A stretch of DNA of 48,754 nucleotides from an uncultured bacterium (GCA_937920515.1 CALEUG010000018.1:1-48754), one strand, 5' to 3'; positions 9,164-18,449 are shown, counted from the first letter of the stretch. Notes: generated by a model not told the origin, from the letters alone. Numbers and translations are program-made.

Positions 9164-10545
9164 TGTTAGAAAGCATCCGCAACATCTTCAGCATTCCTGA
9201 CCTGAGGAAGAGGGTCATTTTTACCCTTCTTCTTCTGGCTGTCTACCGAATCGGGGCCCAGATTCCCAACCCGGGAGTCAGCGCCGCCGCTCTGGCTGAA
9301 TTCTGGCAGACCCAGCGCGGTTCCATCCTGGGTTTTTATGACCTGTTCTCCGGGCGGGCCATGTCCAGGATGACCATCTTTGCCCTGGGCATAATGCCCT
9401 ACATCAGTGCCTCCATCATACTGCAGTTGCTGACCGTGGTCTGGCCCTACCTGGAAAGACTGTCCAAGGAGGGTGAGCTGGGCCGGAAAAAAATTACCCA
9501 GTATACCCGCTACGGCACGCTGGTGATCTGTCTCATCCAGTCTTTTGGCATCGCCATTTTTCTGGAAAGCCTGACCAGCCCGACCGGTGCCAGGATCGTG
9601 CCCAATCCGGGCTGGGGATTCAGGCTACTGACCATGCTAACCCTTACCACCGGCACCACCTTTATCATGTGGCTCGGCGAGCAAATTTCGGAACGTGGCA
9701 TCGGCAACGGTATTTCACTCATCATATTTGCCGGAATTGTGGTTGGCCTGCCCGAGGGAATAAACAGTCTGCTCAGCGGGCTGCGGACCGGAAGCCTGGA
9801 CCCGCTGCGGATTATATTCCTGGTGGTGCTGATGCTGGCGGTTATCGCCTTTATCATATTCGTGGAACGCGGCCAGCGGCGAATTCCGATTTCCTACGCC
9901 AAGAGGGTTATCGGACGCAAGGTTTACGGCGGGCAGAGCACGCATCTGCCGCTCAGGGTTAATACTGGCGGTGTTATTCCCATCATCTTCGCCGCTTCCA
10001 TCATCACCATCCCGGCCACCCTGGCCAACCTGTCCAAGGCACCAGTTCTTCAGACCATTGCCAGGCAGTTCGGCATGGGTATGCCGCTTTATAACCTGCT
10101 CTATATAGCGGCCATAATTTTCTTCACCTATTTTTATGTATCCATCATCTTCAATCCCAACGATGTGGCCGAGAATCTCAGAAAGTATGGCGGGTTTATT
10201 CCGGGAATCAGACCCGGCAAGAATACCGCGGACTACATAGATGAAGTGCTCAGCCGGATAACCCTGGTGGGCGCCATTTACCTGGCAGCCATCGCCATCC
10301 TTCCTGAATTTCTTATGACCGGGTTCAAGGTGGGAGCCCTGCCCTGGGTCGGGCCCTTCCTGGAAGCCAACCTGCCCAAATGGTTCACCCAGGGATTAAA
10401 TGTTGACTTCTATTTCGGCGGCACTTCCATCCTGATCGTGGTCGGCGTGGCCATGGATACCCTCCAGCAGATTGAAGCCCAGCTGGTCATGCGCCATTAC
10501 GATGGATTTCTCAGGAGCGGACGTCTGAGGGGGAGAAGGGGATGA
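9163..10545 (+). CDS. secY: Protein translocase subunit SecY
   Basis: SecY is the channel subunit of the Sec translocon in the inner membrane. The 460-residue product has about ten hydrophobic segments. It starts with IFSIPDLRKRVIFTLLLLAVYRIGAQIPNPGV, then SRMTIFALGIMPYISASIILQLL (the second transmembrane and plug region), ERGIGNGISLIIFAGI, and the cytosolic PISYAKRVIGRKVYGG loop. Its place between rplO and adk is the conserved bacterial one. It overlaps both neighbours. Confidence 0.97.
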   Translation: MLESIRNIFSIPDLRKRVIFTLLLLAVYRIGAQIPNPGVSAAALAEFWQTQRGSILGFYDLFSGRAMSRMTIFALGIMPYISASIILQLLTVVWPYLERLSKEGELGRKKITQYTRYGTLVICLIQSFGIAIFLESLTSPTGARIVPNPGWGFRLLTMLTLTTGTTFIMWLGEQISERGIGNGISLIIFAGIVVGLPEGINSLLSGLRTGSLDPLRIIFLVVLMLAVIAFIIFVERGQRRIPISYAKRVIGRKVYGGQSTHLPLRVNTGGVIPIIFAASIITIPATLANLSKAPVLQTIARQFGMGMPLYNLLYIAAIIFFTYFYVSIIFNPNDVAENLRKYGGFIPGIRPGKNTADYIDEVLSRITLVGAIYLAAIAILPEFLMTGFKVGALPWVGPFLEANLPKWFTQGLNVDFYFGGTSILIVVGVAMDTLQQIEAQLVMRHYDGFLRSGRLRGRRG

Positions 10546-11213
10546 GGATAATCCTGCTGGGGCCGGCTGGTAGCGGCAAGGGAACTCAGGGTGAACTCAT
10601 CGAGCGTCACTACGGATTTCCCCGCATTTCTACCGGCGATCTGCTCCGGCTGGAGGTGCAGAAAGGAACCGAACTCGGCAAAATGGTGGCGGACGTCATG
10701 AAGTCAGGGCAGCTGGTGGCCGATGAACTGGTCCTGCGGCTGATTAAAGACAGGATAATCGACCCTGACTGCCAGGCCGGCTATGTCCTGGACGGTTATC
10801 CCCGGACCCTGAACCAGGCCCGGCTGCTGGAGCAGATGGAAGACAACCGCCAGGAAACAGTCCTGGAAATATATGTTTCCGAAGAGGCGGTTATGGAGCG
10901 CCTGGCCGGCCGCCGGGTTTGCCCGGAGTGCGGAGCTGTGTATAATATTAAAAACAATAAGCAGACAATTGAAGGACGCTGCCCGGTCTGCGGCGCCGTT
11001 CTGACCGTCAGGGATGACGACCGGCCGGAAGTCATCAGGGAAAGATTCCGGATTTACCGGGAAACAATCGGAGCATTGCTGGAACACTACATTAAAAAAC
11101 AGGTCCTGTTCCGGGTTGACGGCAACCGGACTGTGGAAGAGGTTTTCGGGTCAATTAAATCGATTCTGGATGAGCGGATTACTGGAAGTCAGGGAGAATC
11201 AAGTCGGCCATGA
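10542..11213 (+). CDS. adk: Adenylate kinase, zinc-lid form
   Basis: Adenylate kinase interconverts ATP plus AMP with two ADP. The P-loop is GPAGSGKGTQ at residues 7-16, followed by the AMP-binding RISTGDLLR and the GYVLDGYPRT segment. The long lid holds CPEC and CPVC, four cysteines placed to bind a structural zinc as in Gram-positive and many other bacterial enzymes. The 223-residue length fits. The gene overlaps secY and map by four bases each. Confidence 0.96.
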   Translation: MRIILLGPAGSGKGTQGELIERHYGFPRISTGDLLRLEVQKGTELGKMVADVMKSGQLVADELVLRLIKDRIIDPDCQAGYVLDGYPRTLNQARLLEQMEDNRQETVLEIYVSEEAVMERLAGRRVCPECGAVYNIKNNKQTIEGRCPVCGAVLTVRDDDRPEVIRERFRIYRETIGALLEHYIKKQVLFRVDGNRTVEEVFGSIKSILDERITGSQGESSRP

Positions 11214-11998
11214 TCATTTACAAGTCCGAGGCAGAAATTGAAATGATGCGGCAAAGCTCACAGATTGTGGCCAGAGTTCTGTCTGAACTCAGGGAAATGA
11301 TAAGGCCGGGACTGGAAACAAGGGAGCTGGATTCCTACGCCGAAACCAGGGCTCGTGAGCTGGGGGCGAAGCCGGCCTTCAAGGGCTATCGTGGTTACCC
11401 GGCTTCCCTCTGCGTTTCGGTCAACGAGGAAATCGTCCACGGCCTTCCCTCCGGCCGCCGGCTCCAGGAAGGCGACATTGTCAGCCTGGATTTCGGAGTC
11501 GTCTATGAGGGATTTTATGGAGATGCGGCCCTTACCATTCCGGTCGGGAAAGTTTCCGACCTGGCCCTGAAGTTGATCGAGGTGGCCGAAAAGTCCTTTT
11601 ACCGGGGCCTGGAAGAATTGAAAATCGGAAACAGGCTGTCTGATGTCTCGGCGGCTATCCAGCGGGAAGTGGAAGCCGCCGGCTTTTCAGTCATCCGGGC
11701 TTTCGTAGGCCACGGCATAGGCCGCAGCCTGCACGAGGAGCCGCAGCTTCCGAATTTTGGCCTGCCCGGCCACGGACCCAGATTAAAAAAGGGTCTGACC
11801 CTGGCCATAGAACCGATGATAGCCGCCGGCCACTGGGAAGTGGAAGTGCTGAACGACGGCTGGACGGCAGTGACCCGGGACCGGAGCCTTTCGGCTCATT
11901 ACGAGCATACCGTGGCCCTGACCCACCAGGGTGTCGAAATTCTGTCGCTGGATAGCCGGGTTGAAGGGCGCGTGACGTGGAGATCGGCCAATGCCTAA
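11210..11998 (+). CDS. map: Methionine aminopeptidase, type I
   Basis: This enzyme removes the initiator methionine from new proteins. The five metal ligands can be placed: two aspartates in [18 protein letters not shown], a histidine in [12 protein letters not shown], a glutamate in AIEPMIA and a glutamate in HYEHTVA. At 262 residues it is the short type I form without an N-terminal zinc extension. Co-location with adk and infA is conserved in bacteria. The end overlaps infA by eight bases. Confidence 0.96.
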   Translation: MIIYKSEAEIEMMRQSSQIVARVLSELREMIRPGLETRELDSYAETRARELGAKPAFKGYRGYPASLCVSVNEEIVHGLPSGRRLQEGDIVSLDFGVVYEGFYGDAALTIPVGKVSDLALKLIEVAEKSFYRGLEELKIGNRLSDVSAAIQREVEAAGFSVIRAFVGHGIGRSLHEEPQLPNFGLPGHGPRLKKGLTLAIEPMIAAGHWEVEVLNDGWTAVTRDRSLSAHYEHTVALTHQGVEILSLDSRVEGRVTWRSANA

Positions 11999-12209
11999 GA
12001 CCGATGTCTTTGAGATTGAGGGTGTGGTGCTGGAAACGTTGCCCAATGCCATGTTCAAGGTGGAGCTGGCCAACAAGCATGTTATCCTGGCCCACATCTC
12101 CGGAAGAATGAGGAAGAATTTCATCCGGATCCTGCCTGGAGACCGGGTCCTGGTGGAGATATCCCCTTACGATTTGACCAAGGGGCGTATCACTTACAGG
12201 TTCAAGTGA
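11991..12209 (+). CDS. infA: Translation initiation factor IF-1
   Basis: IF-1 is a 72-residue OB-fold protein that occupies the 30S A site during initiation. [46 protein letters not shown] and [15 protein letters not shown] match the family almost end to end. The gene starts inside the last codons of map. Confidence 0.97.
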   Translation: MPKTDVFEIEGVVLETLPNAMFKVELANKHVILAHISGRMRKNFIRILPGDRVLVEISPYDLTKGRITYRFK

Positions 12210-12217
12210 GGTGTAAG

Positions 12218-12331
12218 ATGAAGGTCAGAGCATCAGTCAAGAAAATCTGCCGGAACTGTAAAATTGTCCGGAGAAAAGGGGTGATCAGAGTCATCTGCTC
12301 CAACCCCAAACATAAACAAAGACAAGGATAA
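12218..12331 (+). CDS. rpmJ: 50S ribosomal protein L36
   Basis: This small gene encodes 37 residues: [15 protein letters not shown] followed by [22 protein letters not shown]. Cys11, Cys14 and Cys27 with His32 form the CxxC-C-H zinc site of the zinc-type L36. Its place between infA and rpsM is conserved. The gap to infA is eight bases. Confidence 0.95.
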   Translation: MKVRASVKKICRNCKIVRRKGVIRVICSNPKHKQRQG

Positions 12332-12342
12332 AAGAGGAGACC

Positions 12343-12723
12343 ATGGCAAGAATTGCAGGTATCACACTTCCGCCGGCAAAAAGGATTGAGATTGGTTTGA
12401 CCTATATCTACGGCATCGGCAGGTCCAAAGCCAACAAGATCCTGGAGGAAGCCAGGATCGACAAGAACAAGAAGGTCAAGGATCTGACCGAGGATGAAAT
12501 CAACAAGATCCGCCAGATTATCGAGAAGCGCGAGAAGATCGAGGGCGACCTCCGCAAGGAAGTGTCCCAGAGCATCAAGCGGCTGATAGATATCGGCTGC
12601 TACCGGGGGATGCGCCACAAGAGGAACCTTCCGGTCCGGGGGCAGAGGACCAGGACCAACGCCCGTACCCGGAAGGGACCGCGCGGTCAGACCATCAAGA
12701 AACTGAAAGAGAAGAAAGCTTAG
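12343..12723 (+). CDS. rpsM: 30S ribosomal protein S13
   Basis: S13 (126 aa) contacts P-site tRNA and forms bridges to the large subunit. It opens [26 protein letters not shown] and contains [21 protein letters not shown] and the basic tail [11 protein letters not shown], all typical. It heads the alpha-operon part of the cluster. Confidence 0.97.
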   Translation: MARIAGITLPPAKRIEIGLTYIYGIGRSKANKILEEARIDKNKKVKDLTEDEINKIRQIIEKREKIEGDLRKEVSQSIKRLIDIGCYRGMRHKRNLPVRGQRTRTNARTRKGPRGQTIKKLKEKKA

Positions 12724-12740
12724 TTTAAGGGAGAAAGCTC

Positions 12741-13127
12741 ATGCCCAAGGCCAAAGCCAGAAAGAAAAAAATCAAAAAGGAAGTTACCTTCGGGGTAGCT
12801 CATATTCAGTCAACTTTCAACAATACCATCATCACCATAACCGACCAGCAGGGGAATACCATCTGCTGGTCCAGTTCCGGCACCTCCGGTTTCAAAGGCG
12901 CTCGCAAGGGAACGCCCTTCGCCGCCCAGCTGGCCGCCAAGGAAGTGGCCAACAAGGCCAGGGAATTCGGAGTCCGCTATGTTGATGTCAGAGTCAAGGG
13001 ACCTGGTGCCGGGCGGGAATCTTCCATCCGGGCTCTGCAGGCCGCCGGACTGGAAATCAAATCCATCCGGGATGTGACTCCTATTCCCCATAACGGGTGC
13101 CGGGTTAGAAGAAGAAGAAGAGTTTAA
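12741..13127 (+). CDS. rpsK: 30S ribosomal protein S11
   Basis: S11 (128 aa) forms the platform near the Shine-Dalgarno helix. Landmarks are [38 protein letters not shown] and the C-terminal [20 protein letters not shown]. The length is normal. It lies between rpsM and rpsD with short gaps. Confidence 0.97.
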   Translation: MPKAKARKKKIKKEVTFGVAHIQSTFNNTIITITDQQGNTICWSSSGTSGFKGARKGTPFAAQLAAKEVANKAREFGVRYVDVRVKGPGAGRESSIRALQAAGLEIKSIRDVTPIPHNGCRVRRRRRV

Positions 13128-13139
13128 AGGAGATTTGCC

Positions 13140-13766
13140 ATGGCCAGGTATCAAAAACCGGATTGTCGCTTGTGCCGGATAGAAAAAACCAAGCTTTTTC
13201 TGAAAGGCAATAAATGTCTGACCGATAAATGCCCGCTGGAGAGACGGCCCTTCGCTCCCGGCCAGCACGGCCGGATGCGGAAGAGAGTGCTGGGCTATGC
13301 TTTGCAGCTCAGGGAAAAGCAGAAACTCAAAAGGTACTATTGCATGTCAGAACAGCAGTTCCGCCTTTTCTTCAAGAGGGCCGAGCAGCAGAAGGGTGTC
13401 ACCGGCGAAAACCTGCTGGTGATGCTGGAAAGAAGGCTGGACAACGTGGTCTTCCTGATGGGTCTGGCCCAGTCCAGGTCACATGCCCGCCAGATGATTA
13501 CCCACGGTCACATTCTTGTCAACGACCGCAAGGTGACCATTCCCTCCTACCTGGTGAAGGCCGGCGACCTGGTAGCCCTCAAGGAAAAGTCAACCCAGAA
13601 TGAGAATTTTAAGGCAGTGGTAGAAGCCAATAAGACTAAAAATGTTCCGGGCTGGCTGCAGGTGGACTGGGACAATTGTCAGGGGAAAGTGGTAGCCCTG
13701 CCCACCAGACAGGATATCACCATCCCGGTGGAAGAACATCTGGTGGTCGAGCTTTATTCGAAATAA
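13140..13766 (+). CDS. rpsD: 30S ribosomal protein S4
   Basis: S4 (208 aa) nucleates 30S assembly. The N-terminal part has [15 protein letters not shown] and CLTDKCP, a four-cysteine zinc-type motif, then RPFAPGQHG. The S4 RNA-binding domain has [19 protein letters not shown] and [17 protein letters not shown]. In E. coli S4 represses the alpha operon. Here rpsD is followed immediately by a hairpin-forming sequence ahead of rpoA. Confidence 0.97.
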   Translation: MARYQKPDCRLCRIEKTKLFLKGNKCLTDKCPLERRPFAPGQHGRMRKRVLGYALQLREKQKLKRYYCMSEQQFRLFFKRAEQQKGVTGENLLVMLERRLDNVVFLMGLAQSRSHARQMITHGHILVNDRKVTIPSYLVKAGDLVALKEKSTQNENFKAVVEANKTKNVPGWLQVDWDNCQGKVVALPTRQDITIPVEEHLVVELYSK

Positions 13767-13799
13767 AGAGGAAGGCGGCTGGAGATTGACCTTCCTTTT
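13766..13799 (+). promoter_or_regulatory. Hairpin between rpsD and rpoA
   Basis: AAGAGGAAGG at 13766-13775 pairs with CCTTCCTTTT at 13790-13799, giving ten pairs (one G-U) around a 14-base loop. It begins at the last base of the rpsD stop codon and ends just before the rpoA Shine-Dalgarno AAGGAGG. The right arm ends in TTTT, so the structure could act as a weak terminator, a processing site or a modulator of rpoA translation. Pairing is visible; the role is inference. Confidence 0.45.
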
Positions 13800-13810
13800 A
13801 AGGAGGAACC

Positions 13811-14842
13811 ATGAGCGAACTTGGTTTCCAGAGGCCAAGATTTTTAGAGTGTGATTACGAAACGCTGAGCGATACCTATGGTCGTTTTCAAGCCCAGCCT
13901 TTCGAAAGAGGTTACGGCATCACCATCGGCAACTCGCTGAGAAGGATCCTGCTGTCCTCGATTACCGGGGCAGCCATAACTGCTGTCAGGATTGGCGGCG
14001 TGCTGCACGAGTTTTCCACCCTGCCGGGGGTGGTGGAGGATGTTACCCATATTATCCTCAATCTCAAGACCATACCGCTGAAGCTTAAAGTTAACGAACC
14101 CCGGAGAATGACCCTGAAGGTGGTCGGACCGGCCGAGGTTAAATCGGGCAACATAGTCCATGATTCAGACGTGGAAATCCTTAATCCAGATATTCATATC
14201 GCCACCCTGGATGTGGACGGCAAGCTGGAAATGGAAATGGTGGTCAAGAACAACCGGGGCTACGTCACTGCCGACCAGAACTTCGACAGCGACCTGAGCC
14301 TGGACTTCATTCCGCTGGATTCTTCCCACTCGCCAATCCTTAAGGTTAATTATACGGTGGAACCAGCCAGGGTTGGCAAGCGAATAGATTACGAGAGCCT
14401 GACCATTGAGATCTGGACCAACGGGGCCATCCGGCCGACCGATGCCCTGTCCCGGGCCGCCAAGTTGATGCGCGACCATCTGGCCATCTTCCTCAACATT
14501 GTTGATGAACCTCTGGAACGGGAAACCATGATGCCCAAGAAAGAGATTCCTTACATCGACAAGGTGGAAACTCTGGCTCACACCATCGACCACCTGGAAC
14601 TTTCGGTCCGGGCCAACAACTGTTTGCGTGCGGCCGGGATAGGCCATGTCTACGAGCTGGTTCAGAAAACTGAGGAGCAGCTTTTGAAGACCAAGAACTT
14701 TGGCCGCAAGTCGCTGGAAGAAATCAAGAATAAGCTGGCCGAGATCGGCCTGGGTTTGAATTTAGAATTGCATCCCAGGCTGCTGGAGCAGGTTAAGGCA
14801 GTCATCGAACAGAGCAAAAGCGATAAGGAGCTGGAAGCATGA
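13811..14842 (+). CDS. rpoA: RNA polymerase subunit alpha
   Basis: The alpha subunit (343 aa) dimerises to start RNA polymerase assembly. The N-terminal domain has ERGYGITIGNSLRRILLSSI and GAAITAVRI, then LPGVVEDVTHIILNLK. The C-terminal domain, which binds UP elements and activators, has LELSVRANNCLRAAGI and KTKNFGRKSLEEIKNKL. AAGGAGG precedes the ATG. The final four bases overlap rplQ, so rpoA and rplQ are translationally linked. Confidence 0.97.
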   Translation: MSELGFQRPRFLECDYETLSDTYGRFQAQPFERGYGITIGNSLRRILLSSITGAAITAVRIGGVLHEFSTLPGVVEDVTHIILNLKTIPLKLKVNEPRRMTLKVVGPAEVKSGNIVHDSDVEILNPDIHIATLDVDGKLEMEMVVKNNRGYVTADQNFDSDLSLDFIPLDSSHSPILKVNYTVEPARVGKRIDYESLTIEIWTNGAIRPTDALSRAAKLMRDHLAIFLNIVDEPLERETMMPKKEIPYIDKVETLAHTIDHLELSVRANNCLRAAGIGHVYELVQKTEEQLLKTKNFGRKSLEEIKNKLAEIGLGLNLELHPRLLEQVKAVIEQSKSDKELEA

Positions 14843-15249
14843 GACACCGGGTTAAAAGATATCAGCTAAGACGGAATACTGCCCATCGCCGGGCCCTGCT
14901 GAGGAATCTGGTAACTTCTCTTCTGGAGAAGGAAAGAATCAAGACCACCCTGGCCAAGGCCAAGGCGGCCAGACCGGTGGCCGAGAAGATGATTACCCTG
15001 GGGAAGAAGGACACGCTAACTGCTCGCCGTCTGGCCCTGGCTTACCTGACCAGGGAAGCGGTCGTGCAGAAGCTGTTTTCCGAACTCGGGCCGCGCTTTA
15101 AGGAGCGCCCCGGCGGTTATACCAGGGTGGTTAAACTGGGTCCCCGTTCAGGCGACGGAGCCCCGATGGCCATGCTGGAACTTCTGGGCGCTGAATATAA
15201 AAAGAAAGCAAGGAAAAAAGAAAAGGAAAAAGGCAAACCGGCCAGGTAG
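14839..15249 (+). CDS. rplQ: 50S ribosomal protein L17
   Basis: L17 (136 aa) opens MRHRVKRYQLRRNTAHRRAL and continues LRNLVTSLLEKERIKTTLAKAK, with the C-terminal GGYTRVVKLGPRSGDGAPMA. It ends in a basic lysine-rich tail. It is the last gene of the ribosomal super-operon; the next gene is convergent. Confidence 0.97.
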   Translation: MRHRVKRYQLRRNTAHRRALLRNLVTSLLEKERIKTTLAKAKAARPVAEKMITLGKKDTLTARRLALAYLTREAVVQKLFSELGPRFKERPGGYTRVVKLGPRSGDGAPMAMLELLGAEYKKKARKKEKEKGKPAR

Positions 15250-15272
15250 GCTCTGTCTGTCTTCCCTCATAC

Positions 15273-15293
15273 CAGGCCAGGTACTCTGGCCTG
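15273..15293 (+). terminator. Possible terminator hairpin after rplQ
   Basis: CAGGCCAG at 15273-15280 pairs perfectly with CTGGCCTG at 15286-15293 around a five-base loop, 24 bases past the rplQ stop. No T-run follows, so intrinsic termination would be weak. The position between two convergent genes makes a role in ending transcription plausible in either direction. Confidence 0.4.
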
Positions 15294-15366
15294 AAACCAG
15301 CCACCAGCCAGGGACGGCATCCGTATTCTATAGTTGAAGGCAGTTGCCTTTGGCCGGAAAATTTTC

Positions 15367-16269
15367 CTAATCTTTCGGACGTCGGGCCCCCTGGTAGATG
15401 CTTTGCCAGTATTCATCATAAAGGCTGGAAATCTGGACCACCGGCTTCTGGTTGGTGGTGGCGTGGATGAACTCACTCTCGTTGATCATCATCCCCACAT
15501 GGCCTATGCTCTTGCGACCGAAGAAGACCAGGTCGCCGGCTTTTTCCTGACCCCTGGGGACTTCCAGCAGCCCGGACCTTGTGAACTGGATATCGGCATC
15601 CCGAAGGATTTCCAGACCGCTCAGGCGGTAAATCAGCTGGACGTAACCGGAGCAGTCAAGTCCCAGGGGGCTGGTGCCACCCCAGAAATAGGGCAGTCCC
15701 AGGAATCTCCTGGCCAGTTCCACCATCTGCTCGGGGCTCAGGCGGGGTCTTGCAAAAGGAGCCTGTTTTACCTGGCCGTCGCCCATCTGGATGAAAGCCT
15801 TCCGCTTGTCGGGCAGTATCACTTCACCCCAGCGGCCTTCGAATTTTTCCAGGACCAGAACCGAGCTGATAGGAGCAAACAGCAGCGGTTTCTGCCTGGT
15901 GACGTCGGGCCCGGAGTAGAGGTAGGCTAACAGACTGGTGATTTCTATGACCTGTCCTTCCGAGGCATACGGCTTTTCCTCCTGGTCATAAAGCCGCAGG
16001 GCCTTCCCGGAAACCCAGCCCTGGTAGGTATCGGGGGTTTCTACCCGGTACCAGGTCTGCCTTTTAGCATCCTTTTCACTCTTCAGGATTTTGACGGTTG
16101 TCCCCAGCAGGGCCTGGCTGACCACGTCGGCCTGGTGGTCAGCCCTGGAGTACATGTTTTCCACCGGGCTGACGATCACCCCGGCAGTGGCCCGTGGGGC
16201 TTTCCGGCAGGAATTAAAAAATATTAGTAGCATGATGGCAATTGCGGTTAATATGATTATCTTTTTCAT
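15367..16269 (-). CDS. NlpC/P60 peptidoglycan endopeptidase lipoprotein with SH3 domain
   Basis: Predicted exported cell-wall hydrolase of the NlpC/P60 cysteine peptidase family; such enzymes often cut the gamma-D-Glu-diaminopimelate bond in stem peptides. The N-terminus is hydrophobic and ends in a lipobox-like IFFNSC, suggesting a lipoprotein. A bacterial SH3-like region follows (QTWYRVETPDTYQGWVSGKAL). The catalytic domain near the C-terminus has the cysteine in GLDCSGYVQLIYRL, a histidine in SIGHVGMMI and a third polar position near FIHATT. I start at the ATG at 16269 (300 aa), downstream of GGAGGTGAG; an open frame 16 codons longer would disrupt the signal sequence. It is divergent from the epimerase. 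Confidence 0.88.
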   Translation of the reverse strand: MKKIIILTAIAIMLLIFFNSCRKAPRATAGVIVSPVENMYSRADHQADVVSQALLGTTVKILKSEKDAKRQTWYRVETPDTYQGWVSGKALRLYDQEEKPYASEGQVIEITSLLAYLYSGPDVTRQKPLLFAPISSVLVLEKFEGRWGEVILPDKRKAFIQMGDGQVKQAPFARPRLSPEQMVELARRFLGLPYFWGGTSPLGLDCSGYVQLIYRLSGLEILRDADIQFTRSGLLEVPRGQEKAGDLVFFGRKSIGHVGMMINESEFIHATTNQKPVVQISSLYDEYWQSIYQGARRPKD

Positions 16270-16294
16270 CTCAGGTCTCACCTCCTTTGAAGTC

Positions 16295-16300
16295 ATTATA
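16295..16300 (-). promoter_or_regulatory. Candidate -10 element for the NlpC/P60 gene
   Basis: On the minus strand the hexamer TATAAT occurs 26 bases before the ATG at 16269. I see no good -35 hexamer at 16-18 bases upstream; the region there is T-rich. Treat this as a candidate -10 only. Confidence 0.35.
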
Positions 16301-16379
16301 GTATTATTAACCTCCAAAAAAAATCTTTTGTGGCCCGGGGGCTTCTGGTTTAATATATTGGAAATCAGAGGAGAAGGCC

Positions 16380-17519
16380 ATGAGGAGAAAAGAATTCTTA
16401 AAAACAGGCGGCCTGATAATAGCTTCTTCTTTAATCGGGGGCTGTCAGCGGGCGGTTAAGAAAGATAAAGAGTTCGAAGCCAGGAAGGGCGGGCTCAGAC
16501 TCAGCACCACCATTTATGAACTTCAGCTGCGGCAGTCCTGGACTCTGTCCCGTGGCACCTGGAATACACGCCGGAATGTACTGGTCCGGCTGGAAAAGGA
16601 TGGAATTGTCGCTTACGGAGAGGCGGCTCCCATACCCAGGTACAACGAAAGTGCCGAGAGCACCCAGGAATTTATAAACCTGGCCCTGCCGGTCCTGGAA
16701 AAAGACCTATGGGAGTACCAGGACCGCTGGCGGGAACTGGAAGCCCTGGCGCCCGGTCAGAATGCGGCCAAGGCGGGCCTGGATATGGCCATACTGGACT
16801 GGGTGGCCAAAAGCCTCCGGGTACCACTGTACAGGTTCCTGGGCCTGGACCGCAACAAAACCCTGCCCACCACCTTTTCCATAGGCATAGATACGGTGGA
16901 AGTCATGCAAAAAACCGCTCAATCGGCTCCGGCTTTCAGAAGGCTAAAAATAAAGGTCGGTGTGGCTGATGATAAGAAGCATATTGAAGGCATCAGGGCG
17001 GTTACCGACCGGCCGCTGGTGGTAGATGCCAACGAGGGCTGGAAGGACCGGCAGCAGGCTTTGGAGATGATTAACTGGATGGCTGACCACGGCGTTGAAT
17101 TCGTGGAACAGCCGATGCCGGCCGATAACCTGGATGACCATCGCTGGCTCAAGGAACGGGTGAAGATTCCCATCATGGCTGACGAGAGCGTGCATAAGAT
17201 CCAGGATGTGCCAGCCCTGGCTTCAGCCTTCCACGGGATAAATATCAAGCTCATGAAGTGCGGCGGACTGCAGGAGGCTCTGCGCCTGGTGGCTGTGGCC
17301 CGGGCCCACGGTCTGAAGCTGATGATCGGCTGCATGATCGAAAGCTCTCTGGCCATAGCGGCCGCGGCCACGCTCACCCCGCTTTTCGATTATGCCGACC
17401 TTGACGGTAACATCCTGGTAAATAACGACCCCTTCCGTGGGTTGAAGCTGGAAGGCGACCGCTGGCTGCTTCCGGACAGCCCGGGCCTGGGGGTGGAGCC
17501 GGTTATCCCCGAGTGGTAG
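16380..17519 (+). CDS. Enolase-superfamily dipeptide epimerase (L-Ala-D/L-Glu type), predicted exported
   Basis: Member of the muconate-lactonising/enolase superfamily most like L-Ala-D/L-Glu epimerases, which convert the murein dipeptide L-Ala-D-Glu for catabolism. The catalytic set is visible: KxK in RRLKIKVG, the metal ligands Asp in VVDANEGW, Glu in EFVEQPMP and Asp in MADESV, and the second-base lysine in NIKLMKCGG. The N-terminus starts MRRKEFLKTGG and continues hydrophobic to LIGGC, resembling a Tat-type and lipoprotein signal. That is odd because known dipeptide epimerases are mostly cytosolic. AGAGGAGAAGG precedes the ATG. It is flanked by cell-wall hydrolase genes. Substrate is inferred; other dipeptides are possible. 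Confidence 0.82.
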   Translation: MRRKEFLKTGGLIIASSLIGGCQRAVKKDKEFEARKGGLRLSTTIYELQLRQSWTLSRGTWNTRRNVLVRLEKDGIVAYGEAAPIPRYNESAESTQEFINLALPVLEKDLWEYQDRWRELEALAPGQNAAKAGLDMAILDWVAKSLRVPLYRFLGLDRNKTLPTTFSIGIDTVEVMQKTAQSAPAFRRLKIKVGVADDKKHIEGIRAVTDRPLVVDANEGWKDRQQALEMINWMADHGVEFVEQPMPADNLDDHRWLKERVKIPIMADESVHKIQDVPALASAFHGINIKLMKCGGLQEALRLVAVARAHGLKLMIGCMIESSLAIAAAATLTPLFDYADLDGNILVNNDPFRGLKLEGDRWLLPDSPGLGVEPVIPEW

Positions 17520-17528
17520 GGATTAAGC

Positions 17529-18449
17529 TCATCTTTCGGAGATAATCCGCCCGTACTGGCTGGACCTTTCCAGGCGGTCGAAGTGGTTATAAACCAGCCG
17601 CCCGATTTTTCGGATGACTTCGTTGCCGTTTTCAGCCGGGGACAGGTAAGTGGTCATGACGCAGATGATATAAGGCCGTTTCTTCAGGAAGACCAGGCCT
17701 GAATCGCAGCGAACAGCCTCCAGTTCCCCCGGCTTATCAGCCACAGTGACCCCTTCGGGCACCGCCTGCTGCAGCGGGCTATCCTTGGGCAATGAAAGCA
17801 AATCGAAAAAAAGCAGCCGGTATTCTTTACCCAGAACTTTCCCCTGCCAGACTCTCTCCAGCAGCGACATCATTTCTCTGGGCGTTGAGATATTTTCCCG
17901 GCCTTCCTCGGCTGCCCTGAGGTCCATCATTTTCCTCCTGAGCCGGGTCTGCTTCAGGCCCAGGGAGGTCAGGCGCTCGTTGACCGCTTCCATTCCCACC
18001 CGGTCGATGAGCAGGTTGGTGGCGGTGTTGTCTGACAAAACGACCATCAGGACGCAGAGGTCCCGGATTGATATTTTCAGGGACGGGTAGCCGAGATAAT
18101 TCAGAATGGGGCCGCCTCCTACCTTGCTGTCCGGTTTCAGGTCAATAAACTCGTCCAGCCTGAGCCGGTTCTCTTCAGCCTGTTTAAGAACTTCGAGCAG
18201 GATGGCGATCTTGATGGAGCTGGCCTGAGGAAAAATCTCGTTTTCGTTAAGGAAGAAGGTCTGGCCCGAGGCCAGGTCTCTGACCGCCAGTCCGAGCACC
18301 CCGTCCAGCGAATCCCTGACCGCCACCAGCTGGCCACGCAAGCGGTTTTCCAGCTGGCTGACCTTGTCTCCGGCTTGCAGGTTGAAACCGGTCAGGAGCA
18401 ATAAAACAATGGCCAGGACGACCAGAATTTTTTGGTGGCGAAATCTCAC
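17529..18449 (-). CDS. Class A beta-lactamase-fold serine hydrolase, exported
   Basis: 306-residue protein starting with GTG, with a hydrophobic signal peptide likely cut after NLQA. The beta-lactamase fold motifs are present: SSIK (active-site SxxK) in QASSIKIA, SDN in VVLSDNTATN, and an omega-loop-like segment ending ENISTPREM. The KTG triad, however, reads KPG (ADKPGELEAVRCDSG). The change and the neighbours suggest a cell-wall peptidase-like or unknown serine hydrolase rather than proven antibiotic resistance. The gene converges with the epimerase (nine bases between stops) and lies 46 bases downstream of the transglycosylase gene, probably in one transcript. Confidence 0.8.
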   Translation of the reverse strand: MRFRHQKILVVLAIVLLLLTGFNLQAGDKVSQLENRLRGQLVAVRDSLDGVLGLAVRDLASGQTFFLNENEIFPQASSIKIAILLEVLKQAEENRLRLDEFIDLKPDSKVGGGPILNYLGYPSLKISIRDLCVLMVVLSDNTATNLLIDRVGMEAVNERLTSLGLKQTRLRRKMMDLRAAEEGRENISTPREMMSLLERVWQGKVLGKEYRLLFFDLLSLPKDSPLQQAVPEGVTVADKPGELEAVRCDSGLVFLKKRPYIICVMTTYLSPAENGNEVIRKIGRLVYNHFDRLERSSQYGRIISER

